From Pseudomonas sp. IPO3778 (GTDB lineage Bacteria; Pseudomonadota; Gammaproteobacteria; Pseudomonadales; Pseudomonadaceae), in the NCBI RefSeq assembly GCF_013386825.1, contig NZ_JACARC010000030.1, positions 1 through 64,000 on the forward strand: a DNA stretch of 64,000 nt, written 5' to 3'. The notes beneath the pieces are model-generated. The model did not search any database. It was not told the DNA's origin and saw only the letters and a list, made by a program, of their open reading frames with translations. The position numbers were made by a program, and so were the translations under genes. Below are positions 29,439 to 40,133 of the stretch, one piece after another. The number at the start of each line of letters is the position of its first letter. Positions within the stretch are counted from its first letter, which is position 1.

Positions 29439-30626
29439 ATGGCAACGGTAGACCGCTGGCTGCTGCCAGATGGCATCGAAGAAGTACTGCCACCAGAAGC
29501 TGCGCGCATTGAAATCGCGCGCCGCCAGGTGTTGGATCTGTTCCAGAGCTGGGGCTACGAGTTTGTCGTGACCCCCCATATCGAGTACCTGGAATCCCTG
29601 CTGACCGGCGCGGGCCAGGACCTGGATCTGCGCACCTTCAAGGTCATCGACCCGCAATCGGGCCGGCAAATGGGCTTTCGTGCCGACATCACGCCGCAAG
29701 TCGCGCGCATTGATGCGCACACCCTGCGTCGCGAAGGGCCTAGCCGCCTGTGTTATGCCGGCAGCGTACTGCATGCTCAGCCGCGTGCCTTGTCGTCTTC
29801 CCGTAGCCCGATCCAGTTGGGCGCCGAGTTGTACGGCGATGCCAGCCCAAGCAGCGACGTGGAAGTCATCAGCCTGATGCTGGCCATGCTGCAACTGGCC
29901 GATGTGCCGGATGTGCACATGGACCTTGGGCATGTCGGCATCTACCGCGGCCTGGCCCGTGCGGCCGGATTGTCGGGTGAAGTGGAACAACAGTTGTTCG
30001 ATGCCTTGCAGCGCAAGGCCATCGATGAAGTGATCGCCCTGACGGCGGGCGTGCCTGCCGACCTGGCCGGCATGCTGCGTGCGCTGGTAGACCTGTGCGG
30101 CGGCCGCGAAGTGCTGACCGCCGCCCGTGATCGCCTGGCGAATGCGCCGGCCGATGTATTGGCGGCCCTGGACGACGTGCTGGCGATTGCCGAGCAGTTG
30201 TCTGCGCGCTTCCCGCAGTTGCCGCTGTATTTTGATTTGGGTGAGTTGCGCGGCTATCACTACCACACCGGTGTGGTGTTCGCGGTGTTTGTCCCGGGTG
30301 TTGGCCAGGCCATCGCCCAGGGCGGTCGTTATGACGATATCGGCGCCGACTTTGGTCGTGCCCGTCCGGCGACCGGCTTTTCCACCGATTTGAAAACCCT
30401 GGTGACCCTGGGGCGTGCTGAGGTCGAGCTGCCGTCTGGCGGCATCTGGATGCCCGACAGTACGGACGCAGCACTCTGGCAGCAGGTTTGCCAGTTGCGC
30501 AGTGAGGGTCAACGTGTGGTCCAGGCCTTGCCTGGGCAGCCATTGGCCGCCGCCCGTGAAGCGGACTGCGACCGGCAATTGATTCTGCAGAACGGGCTTT
30601 GGCAAGTATCGCCACTGGCTTCTTGA
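29439..30626 (+). CDS. hisZ: ATP phosphoribosyltransferase regulatory subunit HisZ
   Basis: A 395-residue histidyl-tRNA-synthetase-like protein without aminoacylation function; it activates short-form HisG, the first enzyme of histidine synthesis. Class II synthetase-like motifs appear ([57 protein letters not shown]), but the anticodon-binding domain is missing. Length is typical. It precedes purA by 54 bases, the usual order in Pseudomonas, so both may share a promoter in the gap after hflC. Confidence 0.95.
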   Translation: MATVDRWLLPDGIEEVLPPEAARIEIARRQVLDLFQSWGYEFVVTPHIEYLESLLTGAGQDLDLRTFKVIDPQSGRQMGFRADITPQVARIDAHTLRREGPSRLCYAGSVLHAQPRALSSSRSPIQLGAELYGDASPSSDVEVISLMLAMLQLADVPDVHMDLGHVGIYRGLARAAGLSGEVEQQLFDALQRKAIDEVIALTAGVPADLAGMLRALVDLCGGREVLTAARDRLANAPADVLAALDDVLAIAEQLSARFPQLPLYFDLGELRGYHYHTGVVFAVFVPGVGQAIAQGGRYDDIGADFGRARPATGFSTDLKTLVTLGRAEVELPSGGIWMPDSTDAALWQQVCQLRSEGQRVVQALPGQPLAAAREADCDRQLILQNGLWQVSPLAS

Positions 30627-31970
<1,344 letters not shown>

Positions 31971-31991
31971 TAAGTTGTTGATGTGAAACAC

Positions 31992-32017
31992 AAAGGGTCC
32001 CTTCGGGGGCCCTTTTT
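31992..32017 (+). terminator. Intrinsic terminator after purA
   Basis: AAAGGGTCCC, TTCG loop, GGGGCCCTTTTT with one G-T pair; the T run completes it. Confidence 0.88.
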
Positions 32018-32109
32018 CGTTTCTGTTTGCCATACGGCACGACCCTTGCTGTGTTTCTCTCTTTCGTGGTGCTATCAATTTAATGGCACCCTGGGTGGAG
32101 GGATTCACG

Positions 32110-34044
32110 ATGTCTGCCGTTCTCTCATTGTTACAAAGCCGGCTGCTACGGCCGGTGTTCGTTACCCTAGGTATCGCTCTTTTGGTGCAAGTGCTGGTGG
32201 CGGTCGCTCTGACTCGGAGCACGGTCACGGCCCTGGAAGCTGATTTGGACAATCGCCTGGGGGTGGACAGTCAAAAACTCTCCGGCGAACTGGCCCAGGC
32301 CGGGAAGGAGGTCACCTCCAGTCTGGACAGCCTGTCTTCCAGCACCCGCCAGCGTCTTACGGCCGGGCTTTCCACGCGGCTGCAGGAAGAGCAGAAGCAA
32401 CTGCGTGCGACCCTGGAAAAAGACCTGAAGGACTCCGCCAATGATATGGCGCAACTGTTGGCCTCGGTGGCGCCCCGCGCCATGTGGGACAGCGACGTGC
32501 CGACCCTGTCGGAATTCGCCCGGCGTGCGCAGCGCAATCCCAATGTGTTGTTCGTGGTCTACGACGACGCCACGGGCCAGCACCTGACGCGCTACCTGAA
32601 CCGGGACAACCCCATCAACGCGGCGTTGCTGGAGAAAGGAAAGGGTGATCGGGCCCTGGACAAGGTGCTGGATGCGGCGAAGAACGATCCTGCTGTCTAC
32701 TACCTCGAAGCGTCCATCAGCCCCAATGGCGTAGAGATCGGCAAGGTCATCATGGGGGTTTCGACCGCTTCGGTGGACGTCGACCTGGCTGCGCTGGATA
32801 AGCGCTTCGCTGCGCTGATTGCCAGCAGTGACCAGTTGGTCGGTGACAGCCTCAAGGGCGCCGCCGCTGACAGCGCAGCGGCCATGGGCGCGCGTTTGCA
32901 GTCGGCGCAAGCCACCGCCACCCAGATGGCCGCCAATACCACCGGCGCCGTGCAGGAGGCGGCGGGTGCGCTGCGCTGGCGCATCGGCATGGGCCTGGCG
33001 GTGGTGGGCTTGGGTGTGCTGCTGCTGATTGCGGTGGTGCTTGGGCGTCGAGTGGTCAATCGCCTGAAGCTGCTGATTGCGGCAATGGACGATCTGGCGG
33101 CGGGCGAGGGCGATCTGACCAAGCGCGTGCAGATCAACAGCCAGGACGAAATCGGCGACATGGCTTCGGCGGTCAATCGCTTTGTGGATAAGTTGCAACC
33201 GATTGTGCGTGAGGCGGGCGATGTGGCCCAGCGTACCGGTGTGGAAATTGGCGCGATGACCTTGCGCAATGCCGGAGCCGATGCGGCCGCCGGCTTGCAG
33301 CGTGACGAGGTTGCCGAAAGCCTGCGGGCACTGTCGCAAATGGCGGATGAAGCTCAGGCGGAAAGCCATGCGATGCAGGCGGCGTTGCAGCAGGTGGTGG
33401 ATATTCGTCAGGCGACTGATGAGAATTCACGTACGTCAGCCGAAGTCGGCAGCCTGATCGAGGCGTTGGCGGGGCAGGTGCAGGCCGGGTCCAAGGTGAT
33501 CGAGCGCCTGGCGCAGCAGAGCGAGCAAATTGAGGTGGTGTTGACGGTGATCCACGGGATTGCCGAGCAAACCAATTTGCTGGCGCTCAATGCGGCCATC
33601 GAGGCGGCTCGGGCCGGTGAGACTGGGCGAGGCTTTGCAGTGGTGGCGGATGAGGTTCGCGCCCTGGCCAGTAAAACCCAGAGTTCTACCGGTGACATCC
33701 AGGCCCACATCGTGGCCTTGCAGCAAGGTGCCCGTGAGGCGGTGGAAACCATTGGCAAGGCCGGGCGCCAGGCCAGTGAAGGTTTACTGGTGTTGCGCGA
33801 CAGCGTGCGCCTGCAGCAATCGGTGCAGGCCTCGGTGGAGCAAGTGCATGCAGCGATTGGCCTGGCGACACGGGCGGCTGAGCATCAGGCCCAGGGCGCG
33901 CAGGCGGTGCGTGGGCGGGTTGAGATTATCCATGCCCAGGCTGAGCGTGCGGCTCAGGCGGTGGTAGAGACCACCGCCAGTGGCAAGGTGCTGGATGGGT
34001 TGGCGGCGCAGTTGAAGGCGAGCTTGGGGCAGTTCCGGGCTTGA
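32110..34044 (+). CDS. Methyl-accepting chemotaxis protein
   Basis: A 644-residue chemoreceptor. TM1 is about residues 12-33 and TM2 about 289-312, enclosing a periplasmic sensor of about 250 residues whose ligand I cannot name. HAMP follows ([37 protein letters not shown]), then the cytoplasmic signalling domain with the invariant hairpin [19 protein letters not shown] and [15 protein letters not shown]. There is no C-terminal CheR/CheB-docking pentapeptide. I prefer ATG 32110, eight bases after GGAGGG, over an in-frame ATG at 32083. Single gene between purA and a convergent iron-transport operon. Confidence 0.93.
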   Translation: MSAVLSLLQSRLLRPVFVTLGIALLVQVLVAVALTRSTVTALEADLDNRLGVDSQKLSGELAQAGKEVTSSLDSLSSSTRQRLTAGLSTRLQEEQKQLRATLEKDLKDSANDMAQLLASVAPRAMWDSDVPTLSEFARRAQRNPNVLFVVYDDATGQHLTRYLNRDNPINAALLEKGKGDRALDKVLDAAKNDPAVYYLEASISPNGVEIGKVIMGVSTASVDVDLAALDKRFAALIASSDQLVGDSLKGAAADSAAAMGARLQSAQATATQMAANTTGAVQEAAGALRWRIGMGLAVVGLGVLLLIAVVLGRRVVNRLKLLIAAMDDLAAGEGDLTKRVQINSQDEIGDMASAVNRFVDKLQPIVREAGDVAQRTGVEIGAMTLRNAGADAAAGLQRDEVAESLRALSQMADEAQAESHAMQAALQQVVDIRQATDENSRTSAEVGSLIEALAGQVQAGSKVIERLAQQSEQIEVVLTVIHGIAEQTNLLALNAAIEAARAGETGRGFAVVADEVRALASKTQSSTGDIQAHIVALQQGAREAVETIGKAGRQASEGLLVLRDSVRLQQSVQASVEQVHAAIGLATRAAEHQAQGAQAVRGRVEIIHAQAERAAQAVVETTASGKVLDGLAAQLKASLGQFRA

Positions 34045-34060
34045 TCGCCTGTTTCGGCCT

Positions 34061-34145
34061 CATCGCAGGCAAGCCAGCTCCCACACTCGATCGAGTTCCA
34101 GTTTTGGAATACGGTCAAGTGTGGGAGCTGGCTTGCCTGCGATGG
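34061..34145. repeat. REPIN (GTGGGAGCTGGC type)
   Basis: Arms CATCGCAGGCAAGCCAGCTC...GAGCTGGCTTGCCTGCGATG around a spacer with its own TTCCAG/TTGGAA dyad. Lies between two convergent genes and may act as a terminator-like barrier. Confidence 0.88.
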
Positions 34146-34150
34146 CGGCT

Positions 34151-35716
34151 TCAGCGACTCAGATACATCCGCGTCGTAAGCAAATACACCGGCAGCCCCG
34201 ACACCAAAATCAACAATGCCGCATAGGGCGCCGCTGCCGCGAATTCCACATTCGAGGTATGCGCCCACACGGCAGTCGCCAAGGTATTCAGCCCGGTGGG
34301 GCTGAGCAGCAACGTCGCCGTCAATTCCTTCATCGCATCCAGAAACACCAGCGCAAACGCCGCGCCCAATGCCGGGAAAATAATCGGCAACGTCACCCGG
34401 CAAAATGCACTGAATGACGATGCGCCGAGTGTTCTCGCCGCCTCTTCCAGCTGCGGTGCCGCTTTGTTCAGCGCCGTGCGGATCGGTGCCTGGGCCAGCG
34501 GCAAAAACAGCAACGCATAAGCGAGCAGCAACAACGCCGAGGTCTGATACAGCGCCGGTACGTAATGCAGGGAGAAATACACCAGCGTCAGCGCAATCAC
34601 CAGGCCGGGCAGGGCGTGCAGCAGATACGGCAAGCGTTCGGCCCACAGCGCGAGCTGGCCTTTGTAGCGCACCACCAGCAAGCCCACCGGCACTGCGAAT
34701 AACAGGCACAGCGCTGCGCCGCCCAGGGACAGAGCCAGGGATGAAAGCAACGCCCCGCTGATCTCGGCCACCGGAAACGCCGCCGAACTGCCCACGGCCA
34801 ACCAATAACCGAGCATGCCCAGTGGAATGCCGCTGCCAATAATCGCCAGTAGCAAGCAGTACAGCTGCCCCAATGGTGCCCAGTGACCCAATCGAACCTG
34901 CCCGGCATGCCGTGCGGCGCCCTGGCCGGTCCGTACATGTCGGCCCTTGCCGCGTACGCGCAGTTCCAGCCAGAGCAGCGTCAGGCACATCACCAGCAGC
35001 ACTGCCGAGAGCATCGCCGCATTGGCGTTGCTGAATTCCAGCTCGAACTGCTGATAGATCGCGGTGGTAAACGTCTGCAAGCCGATGATCGACAGTGCGC
35101 CGAACTCCACCAGCATATGCAGGGCGATCAGCAGGGCCCCGGCCAGCAGCGACGGCCACAGCAGCGGCAAGGTGATGCGAAAGAACACACCCCAGCGATT
35201 CAGCCCGAGGGTGCGGGCGGATTCTTCCAGGGAGGGATCAAGATTGCGCAGGGTCGCCGCTACCGGCAGAAACACCAGCGGGTATTTGGACAGGCTCATC
35301 ACCAGGATCGCCCCGCCCAGTCCTTCAAAGTTGGCGCTCAACGACACCCAGGTAAAGCTGCTGACAAACGCCGGCACCGCAAACGGCAGGCACAGGATCA
35401 CTCCCCAGATACGCCGTCCCGGCAGGTTGCTGCGTTCCAGCAGCCAGGCCAGCGACAAACCGATCACGCCGCAGGCCAGGGTCACGCCGACCATCAGCGC
35501 CAGCGTGTTGCGCAGCAATCCGAACACATAAGGCCGCCACAGCAAATGCACCGCCTCGGCCCAGCCCGCTTGCCAGGCCTTGAGGCCGACATACGCCAGC
35601 GGCAATACACTCAGGCCGACCAGTAGCAAAACCGGCAGCAGCAGCCAGGTCGAAGGGCGTTTGCGTTTGGGCGTAAAACCCCCGCGCAAGGCGGGGGCGG
35701 GGAGCGATGGGTTCAT
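34151..35716 (-). CDS. Iron(III) ABC transporter permease (FbpB/SfuB type)
   Basis: A 521-residue inner-membrane permease with about 12 helices, a fusion of two binding-protein-dependent modules. Each module carries an EAA loop that would contact the ATPase: EESARTLGLNRWGVFFRITLPLLWPSLLAG and EEAARTLGASSFSAFCRVTLPIIFPALGAA. Fused permeases of this size belong to the Fe(III)-transport (FbpB/SfuB/HitB) subgroup. Its ATG overlaps the stop of the upstream binding-protein gene by one base. No ATPase gene follows: downstream are a REPIN and the convergent chemoreceptor. Confidence 0.9.
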   Translation of the reverse strand: MNPSLPAPALRGGFTPKRKRPSTWLLLPVLLLVGLSVLPLAYVGLKAWQAGWAEAVHLLWRPYVFGLLRNTLALMVGVTLACGVIGLSLAWLLERSNLPGRRIWGVILCLPFAVPAFVSSFTWVSLSANFEGLGGAILVMSLSKYPLVFLPVAATLRNLDPSLEESARTLGLNRWGVFFRITLPLLWPSLLAGALLIALHMLVEFGALSIIGLQTFTTAIYQQFELEFSNANAAMLSAVLLVMCLTLLWLELRVRGKGRHVRTGQGAARHAGQVRLGHWAPLGQLYCLLLAIIGSGIPLGMLGYWLAVGSSAAFPVAEISGALLSSLALSLGGAALCLLFAVPVGLLVVRYKGQLALWAERLPYLLHALPGLVIALTLVYFSLHYVPALYQTSALLLLAYALLFLPLAQAPIRTALNKAAPQLEEAARTLGASSFSAFCRVTLPIIFPALGAAFALVFLDAMKELTATLLLSPTGLNTLATAVWAHTSNVEFAAAAPYAALLILVSGLPVYLLTTRMYLSR

Positions 35717-36741
35717 CAGTTCAAGCCAACGTCACGTTCCAGTTCCAGGGCTTCTTCGGCGTTGCCCAGGTCGGCCGGGGTGACTTTCGGCGGTTGCAGC
35801 TCGCTGAAAGGCTTGAGGCCGCGGTTGGATTCCATGCCTTTGCGCAGCGGGTATTCGGCGGAGGTGTTGGTGATCACCCGCTGGCCTTCTTCGCTGGCCA
35901 TGAAGGCCAACAGTTGCTGGGCTTCTTTTGGATGCTTGCTGGATTTCAGCGCGGCCGCGGCAGACACCGTAATCAGGCCGCCCGCATCACCGTTGGTGAA
36001 GTAGTGCAGTTGCGAATCCAGGTTGGTTTTTTCTTTCTTCAGGGCGAACCAGTAGTAGTTGTTCACCAGGACGGTGGCCACTTCGCCATTTTCCACGGCT
36101 TTGAGCGCAACCATGTTGTTGCTGTAGACCTTGCCGAATGCGCGCAGGCCGGTCAGCCACTCTTCGGCCGCTTCGCGACCGTGCAGTTTGATGATTGCGA
36201 CGGCTTGCTCCTGGAACGCGCCGCTGGTAGGCACGAAGCCGACCTTGCCTTGCCATTCCGGGCTGGCGAAATCCAGGACAGACTTGGGCAGGTCTTTCTC
36301 GGCAATCAGTTTCGGGTTGAACGCCACCACTCGGGTGCGTGCGGTCACGCCCATCCAGGCGCCGTTGGCGGCCACGTACTCCTTGGGCAGAACGTCGAGG
36401 GTGCTGGCGTCGATGGTGGCCAGCAGGCCTTGCTCGCCGAGTTTATTCAGCGGCGGCGACTCTTCGGTATAGATCACGTCGGCAGGGGAGCGGTCGCCTT
36501 CTTCGACGACCTGGCTGGCCAGCTGGTTGCTGCTGCCCTTGCGTACGTTGACGTGGATGCCGGTCTTGGCTTCGAAGGCCTTGGCAAGTTCATCGCCGAC
36601 CTCCTTGTGTTGGCCGTTGTACAGGGTCAGTGCAACCTTGTCGGCAGAATAGGCGGCGGGCGAGAGTAGGGCCAGGCCGAGCAGAGTGATGGTCATGCCA
36701 CGCAGAAGGGATGTCTTGAGACGGGTATCGCGGATCATCAT
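35716..36741 (-). CDS. Iron(III) ABC transporter substrate-binding protein (FbpA type)
   Basis: A 341-residue periplasmic binding protein with a Sec signal peptide (cleavage expected near AAYSA-DKVALTLYNGQH). The iron-binding family shows a paired Tyr, here VNNYYWFALKKEK, and the GSSNQLASQVVEEG anion/iron loop. It supplies ferric iron to the adjoining permease. Start ATGATG at 36741 has GAGGAA ten bases upstream. A weak Fur-like stretch, GATAAACGATAAAG at 36783-36796, lies upstream but is too degenerate to assert. Confidence 0.9.
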   Translation of the reverse strand: MMIRDTRLKTSLLRGMTITLLGLALLSPAAYSADKVALTLYNGQHKEVGDELAKAFEAKTGIHVNVRKGSSNQLASQVVEEGDRSPADVIYTEESPPLNKLGEQGLLATIDASTLDVLPKEYVAANGAWMGVTARTRVVAFNPKLIAEKDLPKSVLDFASPEWQGKVGFVPTSGAFQEQAVAIIKLHGREAAEEWLTGLRAFGKVYSNNMVALKAVENGEVATVLVNNYYWFALKKEKTNLDSQLHYFTNGDAGGLITVSAAAALKSSKHPKEAQQLLAFMASEEGQRVITNTSAEYPLRKGMESNRGLKPFSELQPPKVTPADLGNAEEALELERDVGLN

Positions 36742-36863
36742 TCGCAGGGTTCCTCACTTGAAATGCAACAAATCGTGTGAAGGATAAACGATAAAGTTTC
36801 TCAGGTGCGGCTGCGGCGTAGATTGATTGACCCGTCAGGCAGTTTTTTTGAACGTCAGAAACG

Positions 36864-36889
36864 CAAAAACCCGCTTTCGCGGGTTTTTG
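36864..36889 (-). terminator. Terminator of tRNA-Leu copy 1
   Basis: CAAAAACCCGC, TTTC loop, GCGGGTTTTTG: symmetric stem with A and T flanks, 34 bases beyond the tRNA 3' end. The same sequence follows copy 2. Confidence 0.85.
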
Positions 36890-36922
36890 TGAGACTTAAG
36901 GTTAAAACCTCAAGTTTTGAAT

Positions 36923-37009
36923 TGGTGCCCAGAAGAAGACTCGAACTTCCACGACCTTGCGGTCACCAGCACCTGAAGCTGGCGTGTCTACCAATTTCAC
37001 CATCTGGGC
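36923..37009 (-). tRNA. tRNA-Leu(CAG), copy 1
   Basis: An 87-base class II tRNA with encoded CCA. On the minus strand it begins GCCCAGATGGTGAAATTGG, the anticodon arm is CCAGC-TTCAGGT-GCTGG (anticodon CAG, reading CUG), a variable arm follows, and the T arm contains GTTCGAGTC. Identical in sequence to copy 2. Confidence 0.96.
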
Positions 37010-37043
37010 AGCATCAGCAACGTTGCCGCTGTTGATAGGGCGA

Positions 37044-37072
37044 ACTATACGGAGGGCTTTTTGATCTGTAAA
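37044..37072 (-). promoter_or_regulatory. Sigma-70 promoter of tRNA-Leu copy 1
   Basis: Minus strand TTTACA-N17-TATAGT. The start point would be about 30 bases before the mature tRNA. Confidence 0.75.
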
Positions 37073-37128
37073 CCCCTGATTTGATTTTATAAATCAACTT
37101 TGTCGTTAAAAATCAAAGGCCTGAAACG

Positions 37129-37154
37129 CAAAAACCCGCTTTCGCGGGTTTTTG
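37129..37154 (-). terminator. Terminator of tRNA-Leu copy 2
   Basis: Exact repeat of the hairpin at 36864-36889, lying between the two tRNA units. Confidence 0.85.
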
Positions 37155-37188
37155 TGAGACTCAAGGTTAAAAACCTCAAGTTTTGAAT

Positions 37189-37275
37189 TGGTGCCCAGAA
37201 GAAGACTCGAACTTCCACGACCTTGCGGTCACCAGCACCTGAAGCTGGCGTGTCTACCAATTTCACCATCTGGGC
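37189..37275 (-). tRNA. tRNA-Leu(CAG), copy 2
   Basis: 87 bases with encoded CCA, anticodon CAG in CCAGC-TTCAGGT-GCTGG, the same sequence as copy 1, 266 bases upstream of it in the direction of transcription. Confidence 0.96.
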
Positions 37276-37309
37276 AGCATCGTCAACGTTGCCGTCGTCG
37301 ATGGCGCGC

Positions 37310-37338
37310 ACTATACGGACCGCTTTTTGCGCTGTAAA
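37310..37338 (-). promoter_or_regulatory. Sigma-70 promoter of tRNA-Leu copy 2
   Basis: Minus strand TTTACA-N17-TATAGT followed by a GC-rich discriminator (GCGCGCC), as is common for stringently controlled stable-RNA genes. Confidence 0.78.
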
Positions 37339-37499
37339 GCCCCGTTATCAAAAAAGCCTGGAAAATTTCGCGGGCGGTCGCGCAAGGTGCATTCCGAAGG
37401 CTACAAAGTGCTTTTACGGGCTTGTTGACACCTGAAATTTCCCGTTTCAATACGCGTATGCCAAACTAACCCGCATATAGACAAGGTGAAAACTCTCTA

Positions 37500-40133
37500 A
37501 TGGCCGATTGGCAGTCCCTCGATCCCGAGGCCGCTCGTGAAGCGGAAAAATATGAAAACCCTATTCCTAGCCGCGAACTGATCCTGGCGCACCTCGCCGA
37601 TCGGGGTTCGCCTGCTAGCCGCGAGCAGCTGGTTGAAGAATTCGGTCTGACCACCGAAGACCAACTCGAAGCCCTGCGTCGCCGCCTGCGCGCCATGGAG
37701 CGCGATGCCCAGCTGATCTACACCCGCCGTGGCACGTATGCACCTGTGGACAAGCTCGACCTGATCCTCGGCCGCATTGCCGGCCATCGTGACGGTTTCG
37801 GCTTCCTGATCCCGGACGACGGCAGCGACGACCTGTTCATGAGCCCGGCGCAAATGCGCCTGGTGTTCGATGGCGACCGTGCCCTGGCGCGCGTTTCCGG
37901 CCTCGACCGTCGCGGTCGCCGCGAAGGCGTGATCGTCGAAGTGGTGTCCCGTGCCCACGAGTCCATCGTTGGCCGTTACTTCGAAGAGGGCGGCATCGGC
38001 TTCGTCGTGCCCGACAACCCGAAGGTCCAGCAGGAAGTGCTGATCACCCCGGGCCGTAATGGCGCCGCCAAGGTCGGTCAGTTCGTCGAGGTGAAAATCA
38101 CCCACTGGCCAACGGCGCGCTTCCAGCCACAGGGCGATATCGTTGAAGTGGTCGGCAACTACATGGCGCCGGGCATGGAAATCGATGTTGCGCTGCGCAC
38201 CTACGATATCCCTCACGTCTGGCCTGAGGCTGTGCTGAAAGAAGCCGCCAAGCTCAAGCCGGAAGTGGAAGAAAAAGACAAAGAGAAGCGCATCGACCTG
38301 CGTCATCTGCCGTTCGTCACTATTGACGGCGAAGATGCCCGCGACTTCGATGATGCGGTCTACTGCGAAGCCAAGCCTGGCAAGTTGCGCCTGTTCTCCG
38401 GCGGCTGGAAGTTGTTCGTCGCGATTGCCGACGTGTCCAGCTACGTGAAGATCGGCTCGGCCCTGGACAACGAAGCCCAGGTGCGCGGCAACTCGGTGTA
38501 CTTCCCCGAGCGCGTCATCCCGATGCTGCCTGAGCAGCTGTCCAACGGCTTGTGCTCCCTGAACCCGAAAGTCGACCGTTTGGCCATGGTGTGCGAGATG
38601 ACCATCTCGAAAACCGGCGAAATGACCGACTACCAGTTCTACGAAGCGGTGATTCACTCCCAGGCCCGCCTGACCTACAACAAGGTCAGCACCATCCTGG
38701 AGCAGCCGAAAACCAGCGAAGCCAAAGCCTTGCGCGGTGAGTACGGCCATGTCGTGCCGCACCTCAAGCAGCTCTACGCGCTGTACAAAGTGCTGTTGGG
38801 CGCTCGTCACGTGCGTGGCGCGATCGACTTCGAAACCCAGGAAACCCGGATTGTCTTCGGTTCCGAGCGCAAGATCGCCGCGATCACTCCGACCACACGT
38901 AACGATGCTCACAAGCTGATCGAGGAATGCATGCTGGCCGCCAACGTGGCCACCGCAGAATTCCTGAAGAAGCACGAGATTCCTGCGTTGTACCGGGTGC
39001 ACGACGGCCCGCCGCCGGAGCGTCTGGAAAAGCTGCGCGCGTTCCTCGGTGAGCTCGGCCTGTCCCTGCACAAAGGCAAGGACGGCCCAACGCCGAAGGA
39101 CTACCAGGCACTGCTCGCAAGCATCAAGGACCGTCCGGATTACCACGTGATCCAGACCGTCATGCTGCGCTCCCTGAGTCAGGCGGTGTACAGCGCCGAT
39201 AACCAGGGCCACTTCGGCCTGAATTACGAGGCGTACACCCACTTCACCTCGCCGATTCGCCGTTACCCGGACCTGCTCACGCACCGGGCGATCCGCAGCG
39301 TGATCCATTCCAAGCAGAACACCCCGCACGTTCAGCGCGCCGGTGCCATGACCATTCCGAAAGCACGGATCTATCCGTACGACGAAGCGGCCCTGGAACA
39401 GTTGGGCGAGCAGTGCTCCATGAGCGAGCGCCGTGCCGACGAAGCCACTCGCGACGTGGTGAACTGGCTCAAGTGCGAGTTCATGAAAGACCGCGTGGGC
39501 GAGTCGTTCCCGGGCGTGATCACGGCCGTGACCGGCTTTGGTTTGTTCGTCGAGCTGACCGATATCTACGTCGAGGGTCTGGTGCACGTGACCGCCTTGC
39601 CGGGTGACTACTACCACTTCGACCCTGTGCATCACCGCCTGGCGGGCGAGCGCACCGGTCGCAGCTTCCGTTTGGGCGACACCGTGGAAGTGCAGGTCAT
39701 GCGCGTCGACCTCGACGAGCGCAAGATCGACTTCGGCATGCCGGACAAGCCTGTTGAGCCGACTGGCCGTAAAAAACGTGGCAACGAAACCGCCGCGCCG
39801 GCCGCGAAAGGCAAAGGCGCTCCTGCGAAAGCAGCGGTTGCCGAGCCTGCGCCAGCCAAGCCTGCTCGCCGTTCGTCTGCCAAGGACAAGGCCCCTGAAG
39901 CCTACCGCCCAAGCGATGCGGCGGCGAAAAACGCCGAGCTGCGCAAGAGTCGCGAGTTGAAGCAGCAGTTGCTCAACGAAGCCAAAAGCGGTGGTAAAGC
40001 GGCGTCTGGGGGAAAGTCCCGCGAGGCGGAAAAACCGTCGAGCAAGCCGAGTAAACACCGTAAAGGCCCGCCAAAAGCGGGTTCGGCCCCCGCGAAAAGC
40101 GGCGGGTCGCGCAAACCTAAGGCCAAGTCATGA
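37500..40133 (+). CDS. rnr: Ribonuclease R
   Basis: An 877-residue processive 3'-5' exoribonuclease able to unwind structured RNA; also used in trans-translation and cold adaptation. Order: winged helix (about 20-85), two cold-shock domains (RDGFGFLIPDDGSDDLF; GIGFVVPDNP), RNB domain with the catalytic Asp cluster in DGEDARDFDDAVYCE and FTSPIRRYPDLLTHRAI, S1 domain (FPGVITAVTGFGLFVELTDIYVEGLVHV), then a Lys/Ala/Pro-rich tail of about 130 residues. A perfect TTGACA lies at 37425-37430 upstream but I see no matching -10. The 3' end overlaps rlmB by four bases (ATGA). Confidence 0.97.
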   Translation: MADWQSLDPEAAREAEKYENPIPSRELILAHLADRGSPASREQLVEEFGLTTEDQLEALRRRLRAMERDAQLIYTRRGTYAPVDKLDLILGRIAGHRDGFGFLIPDDGSDDLFMSPAQMRLVFDGDRALARVSGLDRRGRREGVIVEVVSRAHESIVGRYFEEGGIGFVVPDNPKVQQEVLITPGRNGAAKVGQFVEVKITHWPTARFQPQGDIVEVVGNYMAPGMEIDVALRTYDIPHVWPEAVLKEAAKLKPEVEEKDKEKRIDLRHLPFVTIDGEDARDFDDAVYCEAKPGKLRLFSGGWKLFVAIADVSSYVKIGSALDNEAQVRGNSVYFPERVIPMLPEQLSNGLCSLNPKVDRLAMVCEMTISKTGEMTDYQFYEAVIHSQARLTYNKVSTILEQPKTSEAKALRGEYGHVVPHLKQLYALYKVLLGARHVRGAIDFETQETRIVFGSERKIAAITPTTRNDAHKLIEECMLAANVATAEFLKKHEIPALYRVHDGPPPERLEKLRAFLGELGLSLHKGKDGPTPKDYQALLASIKDRPDYHVIQTVMLRSLSQAVYSADNQGHFGLNYEAYTHFTSPIRRYPDLLTHRAIRSVIHSKQNTPHVQRAGAMTIPKARIYPYDEAALEQLGEQCSMSERRADEATRDVVNWLKCEFMKDRVGESFPGVITAVTGFGLFVELTDIYVEGLVHVTALPGDYYHFDPVHHRLAGERTGRSFRLGDTVEVQVMRVDLDERKIDFGMPDKPVEPTGRKKRGNETAAPAAKGKGAPAKAAVAEPAPAKPARRSSAKDKAPEAYRPSDAAAKNAELRKSRELKQQLLNEAKSGGKAASGGKSREAEKPSSKPSKHRKGPPKAGSAPAKSGGSRKPKAKS

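Noticed and set aside
36783..36800. Fur box before the iron-binding protein gene
   Set aside because: GATAAACGATAAAGTTTC shares only two GATAA words with wrong spacing; too degenerate to claim, although iron control of the operon remains plausible.
37081..37097. TTGATTTTATAAATCAA palindrome as an ANR/FNR box
   Set aside because: The half-sites are seven bases apart instead of four, and it sits between two tRNA units with no gene that would be regulated from there.
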